Below are positions 27,204 through 35,136 of a stretch of 64,000 bases of DNA, one piece after another. The DNA comes from Thiemannella venezuelensis (GTDB lineage Bacteria > Actinomycetota > Actinomycetes > Streptosporangiales > Streptosporangiaceae), in NCBI RefSeq assembly GCF_014203605.1, contig NZ_JACHJJ010000002.1, forward strand, positions 62,001-126,000, read 5' to 3'. The stretch's first letter is position 1. Each line of letters opens with the position of its first letter. Position numbers and translations under genes: made by a program. The notes under the pieces are model-generated. The model was not told where the DNA came from. It did not search any database and saw nothing but the letters and a program-made list of their open reading frames with translations.

Positions 27204-27947
27204 ATGGAGTCGGGCGGGTTTCGGAGATCCGTGCCGGGAGCGGACGCGGGGCCGGGAGAGGCATGGGAGGTGCGGATCCCCATGGGGGAGGCGGCGCTGC
27301 CCGGGACGCTCACGGTCCCCGCCGGGGCCGCCGGGGTCGTGGTGTTCGTGCACGGCAGCGGGAGCAGCCGGCACAGCCCGCGCAACCGCTACGTGGCGGG
27401 CGCCCTGAACGACGCCGGGCTGGGCACGCTCCTGTTCGACCTGCTCACCCCCGAGGAGGAGGACGACCGCGCCAACGTCTTCGACATCCCCCTGCTCGCC
27501 GGACGGCTCGTGCGGGTCACCGGCTGGCTGCGCGGTCACCTGCCCGTGCCCCGCGTCGGGTACTTCGGGGCCAGCACCGGAGCCGCGGCGGCGCTGTGGG
27601 CGGCCGCGGGAAGGGACCGCCCGGCGGACGCGCCGGGCGGCGGACGCGGAGGCGGTGGGGAGGACGGCGGGAAGGAGGGCGTCGCCGCGGTGGTGTCCCG
27701 GGGCGGGCGGCCCGACCTCGCGGGACCCCGGCTGGCCGACGTCACCGCCCCCACCCTGCTCATCGTGGGCGGCCGCGACGGGCAGGTGCTCGAACTCAAC
27801 GAGGTCGCGCGGGAGCGGCTGCGCTGCGAGAACCGCCTGGAGGTCGTCCCCGGTGCCACCCACCTGTTCGAGGAGCCCGGGACCCTGGAGGCCGCGGCGG
27901 AGCTGGCCCGCGACTGGTTCCTCCGGCACCTGGGCGGGAGCGCATGA
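27204..27947 (+). CDS. Alpha/beta hydrolase, dienelactone-hydrolase-like
   Basis: A 247-aa alpha/beta hydrolase. Oxyanion region VFVHGSGSSRHSPRNR, nucleophile motif GASTGAAAAL (Ser near 122), TLLIVGGRDG (acid) and GATHLFEEPG (His) complete the triad. A Gly-rich insert of about 20 residues follows the nucleophile helix. In other actinobacteria the same domain is found fused to a phosphoribosyltransferase; here it stands alone. Substrate unknown; cytosolic. Confidence 0.88.
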   Translation: MESGGFRRSVPGADAGPGEAWEVRIPMGEAALPGTLTVPAGAAGVVVFVHGSGSSRHSPRNRYVAGALNDAGLGTLLFDLLTPEEEDDRANVFDIPLLAGRLVRVTGWLRGHLPVPRVGYFGASTGAAAALWAAAGRDRPADAPGGGRGGGGEDGGKEGVAAVVSRGGRPDLAGPRLADVTAPTLLIVGGRDGQVLELNEVARERLRCENRLEVVPGATHLFEEPGTLEAAAELARDWFLRHLGGSA

Positions 27948-28070
27948 CGGCCCCGGCCCCTGCGACCCCGTGAAATCCATGCTCGCGCCACTCCGCGCCG
28001 GCGTGGCGCCGGAGCCTCCGCGGCTCCCGGGCGCTCCGTGCGGCACGGGCTTTCCCAGAGAGGGACGACC

Positions 28071-28889
28071 ATGAGCGAGGCGCCGATCTCCCGCGCCGGG
28101 TACGACCGGATCGCGATCGTCACCGGGGCGGACTCCGGCATCGGCAAGGCGACCGCCGTGGCCCTGGCCGGGCAGGGCTTCGACGTGGGCATCACCTTCC
28201 ACAGCGACGGGGAGGGCGCCGAGGAGACGGCCGGGCTGGTCCGCGGGAAGGGCCGCGCGGCGGCGGTGCGCCGGCACGACCTGACCGACCCGGAGAGGGC
28301 CGCCGCCGCGGTGGACGAGCTGGCCGGGGAGCTGGGCGGCGTCGGCGTCCTGGTCAACAACGCCGGGACCGGCAGCGGCACGCCGCTGATGGAGATGGGA
28401 TTCGAGCAGTGGCGGTCGGTGCTCGCGGTGGACCTCGACGGCGCGTTCCTGTGCGCCCAGCGGGCGGTCCGGCGCATGATCGCCGCAGGTCGCGGGGGCC
28501 GCGTGGTCAACGTGACGAGCGTCCACGAGGAGCATCCCCGGGTCGGGGCCGGGCCGTACTGCGCGGCGAAGGGGGGCCTGCGGATGCTGAGCCGGGTGCT
28601 GGCGCTGGAGCTGGCGCCGTACGGGATCACGGTGAACACCGTCGCGCCGGGTGAGATCGCCACCCCGATGACCGGCCAGGAGGACCAGCCGCCGGAGCCC
28701 GGGAGCCGGCCGGGCTACCCGATCGACCGGCCGGGCGACGCCCGCGAGGTGGCCGCCGTCGTCGCCTTCCTCGCGAGCCCCGCCTCGTCGTACGTCACCG
28801 GGGCGAGCCTGTTCGTGGACGGAGGGCTCGGGCTCATGGGCCCGCAGGCGGCGGGCGCGCTCACCTCGGGGGAGTGGCGCCGGGGCTGA
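28071..28889 (+). CDS. Short-chain dehydrogenase/reductase
   Basis: A 272-aa classical SDR, start ATG 28071 after GAGAGGG. TGADSGIGKATA cofactor loop, NNAGTGSG, catalytic Ser in VTSV, Y-x3-K (YCAAKGG), IATPMTGQ and C-terminal VTGASLFVDGG. Closest in look to glucose-dehydrogenase-like SDRs of general function. Convergent with the anti-sigma gene, with only 18 bases between. Confidence 0.9.
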   Translation: MSEAPISRAGYDRIAIVTGADSGIGKATAVALAGQGFDVGITFHSDGEGAEETAGLVRGKGRAAAVRRHDLTDPERAAAAVDELAGELGGVGVLVNNAGTGSGTPLMEMGFEQWRSVLAVDLDGAFLCAQRAVRRMIAAGRGGRVVNVTSVHEEHPRVGAGPYCAAKGGLRMLSRVLALELAPYGITVNTVAPGEIATPMTGQEDQPPEPGSRPGYPIDRPGDAREVAAVVAFLASPASSYVTGASLFVDGGLGLMGPQAAGALTSGEWRRG

Positions 28890-28907
28890 GGCCGGCCGGG
28901 GCCGGGA

Positions 28908-29129
28908 TCAGCGCGAGGCGCGGTCGTCGTCGGTACCGGTGAGGGAGTTGGAGCGGTCCTGCCGGACCGCGTCGAGCAGGCCGGGAACCTCGCTCAGTTC
29001 CCGGAGCTCGGCCTGGCACTCCTCACACGACATGAGGTGGCGCTCGAACGCCTGGTGATCCTCTTCGTCGAGCACGCCGAGGGCGTACGCCGCCACGTCT
29101 TCGTGCACATCGCGCGAGGAGGGGGACAT
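28908..29129 (-). CDS. Minimal zinc anti-sigma factor (RslA-like)
   Basis: A 73-aa protein that is essentially one ZAS domain: AYALGVLDEEDHQAFERH31-LMS-C35-EE-C38. It follows the sigma factor with TGATG coupling, so it is its cognate anti-sigma factor. Unlike RslA of M. tuberculosis it has no membrane helix or extracellular domain, so it should be cytosolic and may act as a thiol-redox or zinc switch. Confidence 0.88.
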   Translation of the reverse strand: MSPSSRDVHEDVAAYALGVLDEEDHQAFERHLMSCEECQAELRELSEVPGLLDAVRQDRSNSLTGTDDDRASR

Positions 29130-29680
29130 CAGCTCGCGACACCTCTCTCCTTCAGGATCCCGCGCAGTGCGCGGATCCCGTAGTAGAGCCGGGACTTGAC
29201 AGTGCCGGGCGGGATTCCGAGAATCTCCGCCGCCTCACCAATCGTACGGTCCCGTAGGTAAGTGTGCTCGATGACTTCACGGTGTTCTTCGGACAGATCG
29301 AGGAGAGCGTCGGCGACGATCATCGCCTCCAGCGCGCGCTCCGACCCGTCGGGAACGGAGACGGCGTCCGCGTCGGCGGGTTCGACCTCCTGAGGCCGAG
29401 CCCCCCGCCTGCGACGGCCGTCGATGACGATACGGCGGGCGACGGTGAGGAGCCAGGCCCAGAGCAGGCCCGGTTCCCGGTGCAACCTCCCCGCGTTTCG
29501 CCAGGCCCGGACGATCGTCTCCTGGACGACGTCCTCGGCCCACTGCAGATCGTTGCCGGTGGCCTTGCGTACATGCCGGAGCAGGGGAGCACCGAACTCC
29601 TGGTACAGCACCTCGACCAGGACATCATCATCGGTCTCCGCGCTCTCGAGCCGGCTGTCGAGATGACGAGGCACGGGCAC
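29129..29680 (-). CDS. ECF sigma factor, SigL type
   Basis: A 183-aa ECF sigma factor, start GTG 29680. Region 2 (AEDVVQETIVRAWRN, LLTVARRIVIDGRRR) and region 4 (LSEEHREVIEHTYLRDRTI, AEILGIPPGTVKSRLYYGIRALR) are complete and closely resemble M. tuberculosis SigL. It is divergent from a redox gene block whose promoter carries TGAACC-N16-CGTAC, the SigL-type recognition pattern. Release from the small anti-sigma factor would turn this block on. Confidence 0.93.
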   Translation of the reverse strand: MPVPRHLDSRLESAETDDDVLVEVLYQEFGAPLLRHVRKATGNDLQWAEDVVQETIVRAWRNAGRLHREPGLLWAWLLTVARRIVIDGRRRRGARPQEVEPADADAVSVPDGSERALEAMIVADALLDLSEEHREVIEHTYLRDRTIGEAAEILGIPPGTVKSRLYYGIRALRGILKERGVAS

Positions 29681-29756
29681 ATCTTTACACCATCGTTATG
29701 GCCCCGTGTGCAACTCGCGCAACTCCAGTTATTTCTGACTATCTCCTCACTTTGAG

Positions 29757-29783
29757 TGAACCACCCCTGAGGGCGTCGCGTAC
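29757..29783 (+). promoter_or_regulatory. SigL-type ECF promoter of the redox block
   Basis: TGAACC (29757-29762), a 16-nt spacer and CGTAC (29779-29783) match the M. tuberculosis SigL promoter pattern (TGAACC-N16/17-CGT). It lies 51 nt before the lipoprotein start and faces into the redox block. Inferred target of the divergent sigma factor. Confidence 0.65.
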
Positions 29784-29833
29784 CTCCGACCAAGTGCGCC
29801 CGCACCAGCGGGCCCTCTGGGAAAGGAACGACC

Positions 29834-30376
29834 ATGACAACACGGCGCGTCCCTTGGCCGGCCGGGGTTGTTGTCACCCTTGCCGCCTCCGCTGCCGCCT
29901 CCGCCGTCCTGTCCGGATGCGCCGGAGCCGGAGCCCCCGGGCAGGAGTCCTCCTCCGGCCGGGCCTACGCGACCTCGGAGGCGGTGAACGAGCACGCCGG
30001 CCACGCCTTCCTGAAGGTCTCGGACATCGGCCTCGTCGTCGACGGCCAGGGCCGCACGCTCTACCGCTTCGACGAGGACAGGCCCTCGGCGCCGAGCTGC
30101 GACGGGCGGTGCGCGGCCGAGTGGCCGCCCGTCACCACCGCGACCGACGTCATGGTCGAGGGCATCGACCGGAGTCTGGTCGGCACGGCCGAGCGGGCCG
30201 ACGGCACCATGCAGGTCACCCTCGGCGGATGGCCGCTCTACCGGTTCTCCGGCGACGAGATCCCCGGCGACCTCAAAGGGCACGGCGCGGGGGGCACGTG
30301 GTTCGCGAGCGCCCCGGACGGAAAGAAGGCGCAGACCCCGGACGGCGCGACGGCGCCGGCTCCGGACGGTTACTGA
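29834..30376 (+). CDS. Lipoprotein with secreted repeats (COG4315 type)
   Basis: A 180-aa lipoprotein: signal peptide with lipobox LSGC (Cys 29), start ATG 29834 after GGAAAGGA. Two copies of the repeat with the Y-x-[FWY]-x2-D motif: LYRFDED with CDGRC and WPP (about 77-98), then LYRFSGDEIPGD with WF (about 135-155). The function of the repeat is not established. First gene of the redox block; its surface position and the CDGRC cysteines make an extracellular electron-transfer or metal role plausible. Confidence 0.88.
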   Translation: MTTRRVPWPAGVVVTLAASAAASAVLSGCAGAGAPGQESSSGRAYATSEAVNEHAGHAFLKVSDIGLVVDGQGRTLYRFDEDRPSAPSCDGRCAAEWPPVTTATDVMVEGIDRSLVGTAERADGTMQVTLGGWPLYRFSGDEIPGDLKGHGAGGTWFASAPDGKKAQTPDGATAPAPDGY

Positions 30377-30389
30377 ACCGGACCGCGCC

Positions 30390-31064
30390 ATGTTCAGGAC
30401 GCTGTTCGGCCGCTCGCGCCGGACCGGCCGTGCCGACCGGTTCGCACGCTTCGGCCGGTTCGGCAGCGGAGAACTGCTGCTGTTCGGGAGCTTCCTCGCG
30501 GTGGCCGCCGTGGCGGTCGTGCTGGTCGCCCCCTCCGGGGGTCTGCCCGCCGCCTCGGGAGACGCCCCCCAGGGCTGGATCCAGACCCAGTACGGCCCGC
30601 TGAGCCCGGCCGACCGCGACTTCCTGGTCAAGGTCCGCCAGGCCGGCCTCTGGGAGATCCCCACGGGACAGCAGGCCCAGCAGCGGGCCGACGGCAAGCG
30701 GGTCAAGGAGGTCGGCATGCACTTGGTGACCGACCACCTCAAACTCGACGCGCAGGTCCGCTCGGTCGCCGGCCAGCTCGGCGTGGTGCTGCCCAGCCAG
30801 GCGAGCGCGGACCAGCAGCGCTGGATGGCGGAGCTGTCGTCCGCGTTCGGCACCGACTACGACCGGATCTTCGCCAACCGGCTCCGCCAGGCCCACGGGA
30901 AGGTCTTCACGGCGGTCGCCGCCGTACGGTCCGGCACCCGGAACGATCTCATCCGATCCTTCGCCCAGCGGGCGGTGGAAGTGGTCATGAAGCACATGAC
31001 CCTGCTGGAGAGCACCGGTCTCGTCGACTACACCGCTCTTCCGGAACCTCCCGCACCACAGTGA
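30390..31064 (+). CDS. DUF4142 membrane-anchored protein
   Basis: A 224-aa protein with a basic cytosolic start, one membrane helix (about 28-50, LLLFGSFLAVAAVAVVLVA) and an external four-helix DUF4142 domain (LSPADRDFLVKVRQAGLWEIP, HLKLDAQVRSVAGQL). DUF4142 proteins resemble ferritin-like bundles, but no metal-binding ExxH set is obvious here. Start ATG 30390 follows the lipoprotein by 13 nt. Its helices may scaffold the other exported members of the block. Confidence 0.85.
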   Translation: MFRTLFGRSRRTGRADRFARFGRFGSGELLLFGSFLAVAAVAVVLVAPSGGLPAASGDAPQGWIQTQYGPLSPADRDFLVKVRQAGLWEIPTGQQAQQRADGKRVKEVGMHLVTDHLKLDAQVRSVAGQLGVVLPSQASADQQRWMAELSSAFGTDYDRIFANRLRQAHGKVFTAVAAVRSGTRNDLIRSFAQRAVEVVMKHMTLLESTGLVDYTALPEPPAPQ

Positions 31065-31074
31065 GGAGAGACCC

Positions 31075-32469
31075 ATGAAACACGTGAAACGCCTGTACGC
31101 GCCCCTGTCCGCGCTCGTGCTGACCGCCGGGGTGCTGACCGCCGTCGCCGGTCCCGCCGGCGCCGACCACTGCGACCCCGCCGAGCAGGGTCAGCAGAAC
31201 CAGCAGAACCAGCAGAGATCTCCGGACCAGGACGAGCAGGACCAGAATCAGCAGGGCCAAGGCCAGGGCCGGAACCAGCAGGGCTTCGATCAGCAACGGC
31301 AGCGGAATCCTCAGGACCCGGACCGGCAGGACCAGAATCAGCAGGGCCAGGACCAAGGGCAGCAGGATCAGAATCAGCAGCCCGGGAACCGGCAAAGCCG
31401 ATCGGATCAGGAACAGCAGGGCTTCGGTCAGCAACGGCAGCGGAATCCTCAGGACCCGGACCGGCAGGGCCAGGGCCAGGGGCAGGGAGGCCAGGAGCAG
31501 GGAGGCCAGGGCCGGCGGAATCCGGACCCGCAGGATCCCGGTCAGCAGGATCCCGGTCAGCAGGGCCGGGGTCAGCAGGGTGAGCAGGCTGAGGAGGAGT
31601 GCGCGGACCTCGGCCCGTTCCCGCAGGACTTCGCCGACATCCGCCAGGCGCGGCCGAACGTCCAGGCGCCCCGCCCCCGGCGCGGCGGCTCCACCGGTAC
31701 CTTCGTCTCCCGGTGCGGAAGGAACGAGAACGGCCACCGCAACCCCGACAACTTCATCGTCGCCCCGGGCGTGCGCAACGGCGCCCACCACGTGCACGAC
31801 TACGTCGGGAACCTGTCCACCGACGCCTTCTCCACCGACGCCAGCCTGGCCGTGGCGGGGACCACGTGCGCGTTCGGCGACCGCTCGACCTACTTCTGGC
31901 CTGTCCTGCGGGACCGTACGGTCGACGTCGACACCCAGGACCCGGACGGCAACGTGGGCCGGATCCTGACCCCCCGGGTGGCGACCATGCAGTTCCGGGG
32001 GAACCCGGTCGCGAAGGTCACCGCGATGCCGCGGTTCCTCCGGGTGATCACCGGTGACGCCAAGGCCGCGACCAACGGCGGGGCGAACGCCCGGGCGCAG
32101 TGGACCTGCAGCGGGTTCACCGACCGGGTGCTGACCGACAAGTACCCCCTCTGCCCCCGGGGCAGCCTGGTCATGCGGATCCTGGACTTCCCGAGCTGCT
32201 GGGACGGTCAGAACACCGACAGCGCCAACCACCGCACCCACATCCTGTTCCCGGACGGGAGCGGCGCCTGCCCCTCGGGCACCCGGCCCGTCCCGCAGTT
32301 GCGGATGATCCTGGCCTACGCCGCGCCGCGCACCCCGTCCTTCGCCCTGGACGCCTTCCCCGAGCAGCTCCACAACCCGGTCACCGACCACGCGGACTTC
32401 GCGAACGTGATGCCGGACCGGCTCATGAGGTTCGCGGTCGACTGCATCAACCGGGGACGCCGCTGCTGA
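31075..32469 (+). CDS. Secreted DUF1996 protein with long Gln-rich repeat region
   Basis: A 464-aa exported protein: signal peptide about 1-30, then about 140 residues rich in Gln, Asp, Pro and Arg built of repeats (PQDPDRQ, FDQQRQRNPQ), then the DUF1996 domain (about 185-464). That domain shows RCGRNENGHRN, HHVHDYVGN (possible metal-binding His cluster), TYFWPVLRD, FPSCWDGQNTDSANHRTHILFP and many Cys. DUF1996 proteins are secreted in fungi and actinobacteria and have no settled function. Only 10 nt from the previous gene, so same operon. Confidence 0.88.
   Translation: MKHVKRLYAPLSALVLTAGVLTAVAGPAGADHCDPAEQGQQNQQNQQRSPDQDEQDQNQQGQGQGRNQQGFDQQRQRNPQDPDRQDQNQQGQDQGQQDQNQQPGNRQSRSDQEQQGFGQQRQRNPQDPDRQGQGQGQGGQEQGGQGRRNPDPQDPGQQDPGQQGRGQQGEQAEEECADLGPFPQDFADIRQARPNVQAPRPRRGGSTGTFVSRCGRNENGHRNPDNFIVAPGVRNGAHHVHDYVGNLSTDAFSTDASLAVAGTTCAFGDRSTYFWPVLRDRTVDVDTQDPDGNVGRILTPRVATMQFRGNPVAKVTAMPRFLRVITGDAKAATNGGANARAQWTCSGFTDRVLTDKYPLCPRGSLVMRILDFPSCWDGQNTDSANHRTHILFPDGSGACPSGTRPVPQLRMILAYAAPRTPSFALDAFPEQLHNPVTDHADFANVMPDRLMRFAVDCINRGRRC
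31276..31469. repeat. Long imperfect repeats in the Gln-rich coding region
   Basis: A 56-bp segment at 31276-31331 recurs at 31414-31469 with one mismatch (period 138, in frame), among many shorter CAG-rich units from 31185 to 31590. Confidence 0.85.
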
Positions 32470-32523
32470 CCTCACGCCCGTCCCGGGCGGCACCCTCTTC
32501 CGCTCGGACGATGAGGAGACACA

Positions 32524-33636
32524 GTGCGCGACATCGAGTGGGACACGGTGAACGACACGAACGGATCGGTGTACTACCTGAAGAGACCCGCCGCACGCCT
32601 GAACGATCCGGTGCGTGACCGCGCCGGATCGATAGCCGACACCGACGCGTCGATCCGGATCGCGGCCGTGCCGCCGGACGCCCCGGACGCCCCGGGACGC
32701 GAGGGGCGGGGCCCGGAGGCGGCGGGGCCGGTCCGGTCCAGGCGCGGCCAGGCGCGGCATTGCCGGCGCGAGGCCTCCGGTCTCGACCGGCGGGGCAACC
32801 GGATCATGCTCGGCGCCGGGGTGACCGCGGTCACGGTCGGGGTGCTGATGGCGGGCAGGACCGAGGCGGGGCTGCGGGCCTCCGCGGCGGCCTGGGAACT
32901 GCTCTCCTTCTACGGCGGCGTGCTGGCACTCGTCGCGCTCACCTGCACCGTCGCTCTCGGGCTGCTCTCCGCCGACCGGGTCGTCCTGTCCGCCCGGGGC
33001 AGGATCCGGGCCCAGCTCTGCCACCGGGCGGCGGCGTTGACCGGGATGACGTTCCTGGCCACGCACGTCCTGATGAAGATCGCTGAAGGCCGGATCCCGA
33101 CCGCCGCCGCCGTGGTCCCGACCTCGGCGCCCACCACGGCGATCGGCCTGGGCGTGGTCGCGTCCGACGCCATGGTGCTGATCTTCGCGACCGGCATCGC
33201 CCGCGCGGGGTTCGCCGACAGCCGCAGGCCGTGGGTGTGGCGGCTGCTGCACGGCTCCGCCTACCTCGCGTGGCCCGCCGCGATCATGCATGGACTGGGT
33301 GCGGGCCGCCAGCCCGCCGCCTGGGTGAGCTGGAGCTACGTGGTCTGCCTGGTCGCGGTGGGCGCGGCCCTGCTGATCCGGGTGATCTCCGCCCTGCGCT
33401 CCGGGCGGGCCCCGGCTCCGGCCGAGGCCCCGGCCGAGCGGTCCGGCGCGGCGGAAGGGCCCGCCGGACGGCCCGGTACGGCGGAGCGGCTCGCGGGGCC
33501 GGAGGAGGCCTCGCCCACGAGCATCGTCGGACGCGTCCCGCGCCGGGCGCGGGAGCACCGGACCGGGACGGCCACCGGGTCCGGGACGGGTACGGACGGC
33601 CGGGTGGCAGCCCGGCGGATCGGAGGCGGCGGATGA
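32524..33636 (+). CDS. Ferric-reductase/NOX-type bis-heme membrane protein
   Basis: A 370-aa protein, start GTG 32524 after GAGGAG. A cytosolic N-terminus (about 95 aa) precedes five or six helices (about 98-300). Four helix histidines are H167 and H181 (spacing 14) and H243 and H256 (spacing 13), the same spacing as the two-heme ligands of NADPH oxidase and ferric reductases (e.g. 101/115 and 209/222 in gp91phox). There is no fused FAD/NAD domain; the flavoprotein is the next gene. The C-tail is low-complexity. It likely carries electrons across the membrane. Confidence 0.8.
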   Translation: MRDIEWDTVNDTNGSVYYLKRPAARLNDPVRDRAGSIADTDASIRIAAVPPDAPDAPGREGRGPEAAGPVRSRRGQARHCRREASGLDRRGNRIMLGAGVTAVTVGVLMAGRTEAGLRASAAAWELLSFYGGVLALVALTCTVALGLLSADRVVLSARGRIRAQLCHRAAALTGMTFLATHVLMKIAEGRIPTAAAVVPTSAPTTAIGLGVVASDAMVLIFATGIARAGFADSRRPWVWRLLHGSAYLAWPAAIMHGLGAGRQPAAWVSWSYVVCLVAVGAALLIRVISALRSGRAPAPAEAPAERSGAAEGPAGRPGTAERLAGPEEASPTSIVGRVPRRAREHRTGTATGSGTGTDGRVAARRIGGGG

Positions 33637-35081
33637 TCCCCTACAGGGTCCCCCAGGTCAGGAGGCTGGGACCGGCCAGGCTCACCGCCGGGCTGGACGC
33701 CTCCCGCAGGATGGACCTGCCGGCCCACCGCGCCATGCACGGCACGGCGCCGGAGCTGGACGCGCGGGAGCTGGCCGAACTGGCCGACGCGGTGGACCTG
33801 CGGGGCCGGGGAGGTGCGGCCTTCCCCTTCGCCCGCAAACTGCGGGCGGTGGCCGCGCACCGCTCGGAGCCCGCCGTCCTGGTCAACGCCGCGGAGGGCG
33901 AGCCGGCCAGCGGCAAGGACACCATGCTGCTCACCAGGGCCCCGCACCTGGTCGTCGAGGGCGCCCTGCTGGCCGCGGGCGCGCTCGGCGCGCGCCGGGT
34001 CGTGGTCGCGGTCGCGGAAGGCGGGATGGGCCAGGCGTCGGTCGCCGCCGCGGTCGAGGAGCGGGGCGCGGCGGACCGGGTCCGCGTCGCCGGCGTCCCC
34101 GAGAGGTTCGTCTCCGGCGAGGGCGGCGCGCTGGTCAGGGCCGTGAACGGCCACCGCGGCGGGCCGCCGGGACGCAAGGTCCGGGCCAGTGACAGCGGCG
34201 TGGACGGCCTGCCCACGCTGCTGTCGAACGCCGAGACCTTCGCCCAGCTCGCGGTGCTCGCCACCCTCGGACCGGAGCAGTACGCCGACGCCGGGACCGC
34301 GCGGGAGCCCGGGACGGTCCTGCTCACCGTCGGCGGGTCGGCGGCGGCTCCGGCGGTGGTGGAGGTGGCGACCGGGACGCCGCTGCACGCCGTGCTGGAG
34401 GCGTGCCGGGCCTCGCCCGGCGAGGGCGTGCTGGTCGGCGGGTACCACGGCGCGTGGATCCACCCCGGCGCGGCGGCCGCCGCCCCGGTCTCCCGGCAGG
34501 GCATGGAGGAGGCGGGCGGGAGGCTCGGCGCGGGGATCGTCCTGCCGCTCGGCGGCGAGACCTGCCCGCTGGGCGAGACGCTCAGGGTGGCGCGCTACCT
34601 GGCCGCGCAGTCGGCCGGGCAGTGCGGTCCCTGCAGGTTCGGCCTGCCGGACGTCGCCTCCTCCCTGGCCGACCTCGTCGAGGGCTCGGCGGCCGCCCTG
34701 GACGAGCTGCGCCGCCGGGCGGCGGGCGTGCGGGGCAGGGGCGCGTGCTCCCATCCCGACGGAACCTCCGGATTCGTGCTGTCGGCACTGTCGGCGTTCC
34801 CGGACGACGTCCAGGAGCACCTGCTCCGCGGGACCTGCGGCCGCCCGGTCCTGGGCGTGCTCCCCGTCCCGGAGCGGGAGCCGGAACCGGAGATCCGCCT
34901 GGCCGTCGACTGGACCCGCTGCCAGGGCCACGGCCTGTGCGCCAAGCTCGCCCCCGACCTCGTCCACCTCGACGAGCACGGCTACCCGGTCTTCGCCCGC
35001 GGGGCCGTACCCCCGCAGCTCGGGCGGCTGGCCCGAAGGGCCGTGGAGATGTGCCCGGCCCTCGCCCTGCGGCTGGCCTGA
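33633..35081 (+). CDS. NuoF-like NADH flavoprotein fused to a [3Fe-4S] ferredoxin
   Basis: A 482-aa cytosolic fusion, start ATG 33633 overlapping the membrane gene (ATGA). RGRGGAAFPFARK (about 51-63) and AEGEPASGKD bind NADH and FMN as in complex I NuoF. The cluster motif reads SAGQC331-GPC334-RFG with a further Cys in GRGAC: the first Cys of the canonical SCGxCxxC is Ala. From about 420 a ferredoxin follows, C430-x2-H-x2-C436 and C474-P. Electron path by inference: NADH to FMN to Fe-S to membrane hemes. Confidence 0.85.
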   Translation: MIPYRVPQVRRLGPARLTAGLDASRRMDLPAHRAMHGTAPELDARELAELADAVDLRGRGGAAFPFARKLRAVAAHRSEPAVLVNAAEGEPASGKDTMLLTRAPHLVVEGALLAAGALGARRVVVAVAEGGMGQASVAAAVEERGAADRVRVAGVPERFVSGEGGALVRAVNGHRGGPPGRKVRASDSGVDGLPTLLSNAETFAQLAVLATLGPEQYADAGTAREPGTVLLTVGGSAAAPAVVEVATGTPLHAVLEACRASPGEGVLVGGYHGAWIHPGAAAAAPVSRQGMEEAGGRLGAGIVLPLGGETCPLGETLRVARYLAAQSAGQCGPCRFGLPDVASSLADLVEGSAAALDELRRRAAGVRGRGACSHPDGTSGFVLSALSAFPDDVQEHLLRGTCGRPVLGVLPVPEREPEPEIRLAVDWTRCQGHGLCAKLAPDLVHLDEHGYPVFARGAVPPQLGRLARRAVEMCPALALRLA

Positions 35082-35136
35082 GATCGTGCGGGGAGGGTGC
35101 GGTCCGTCGGCCGGGCCGGGGCCGCGCGGGCCGCCG

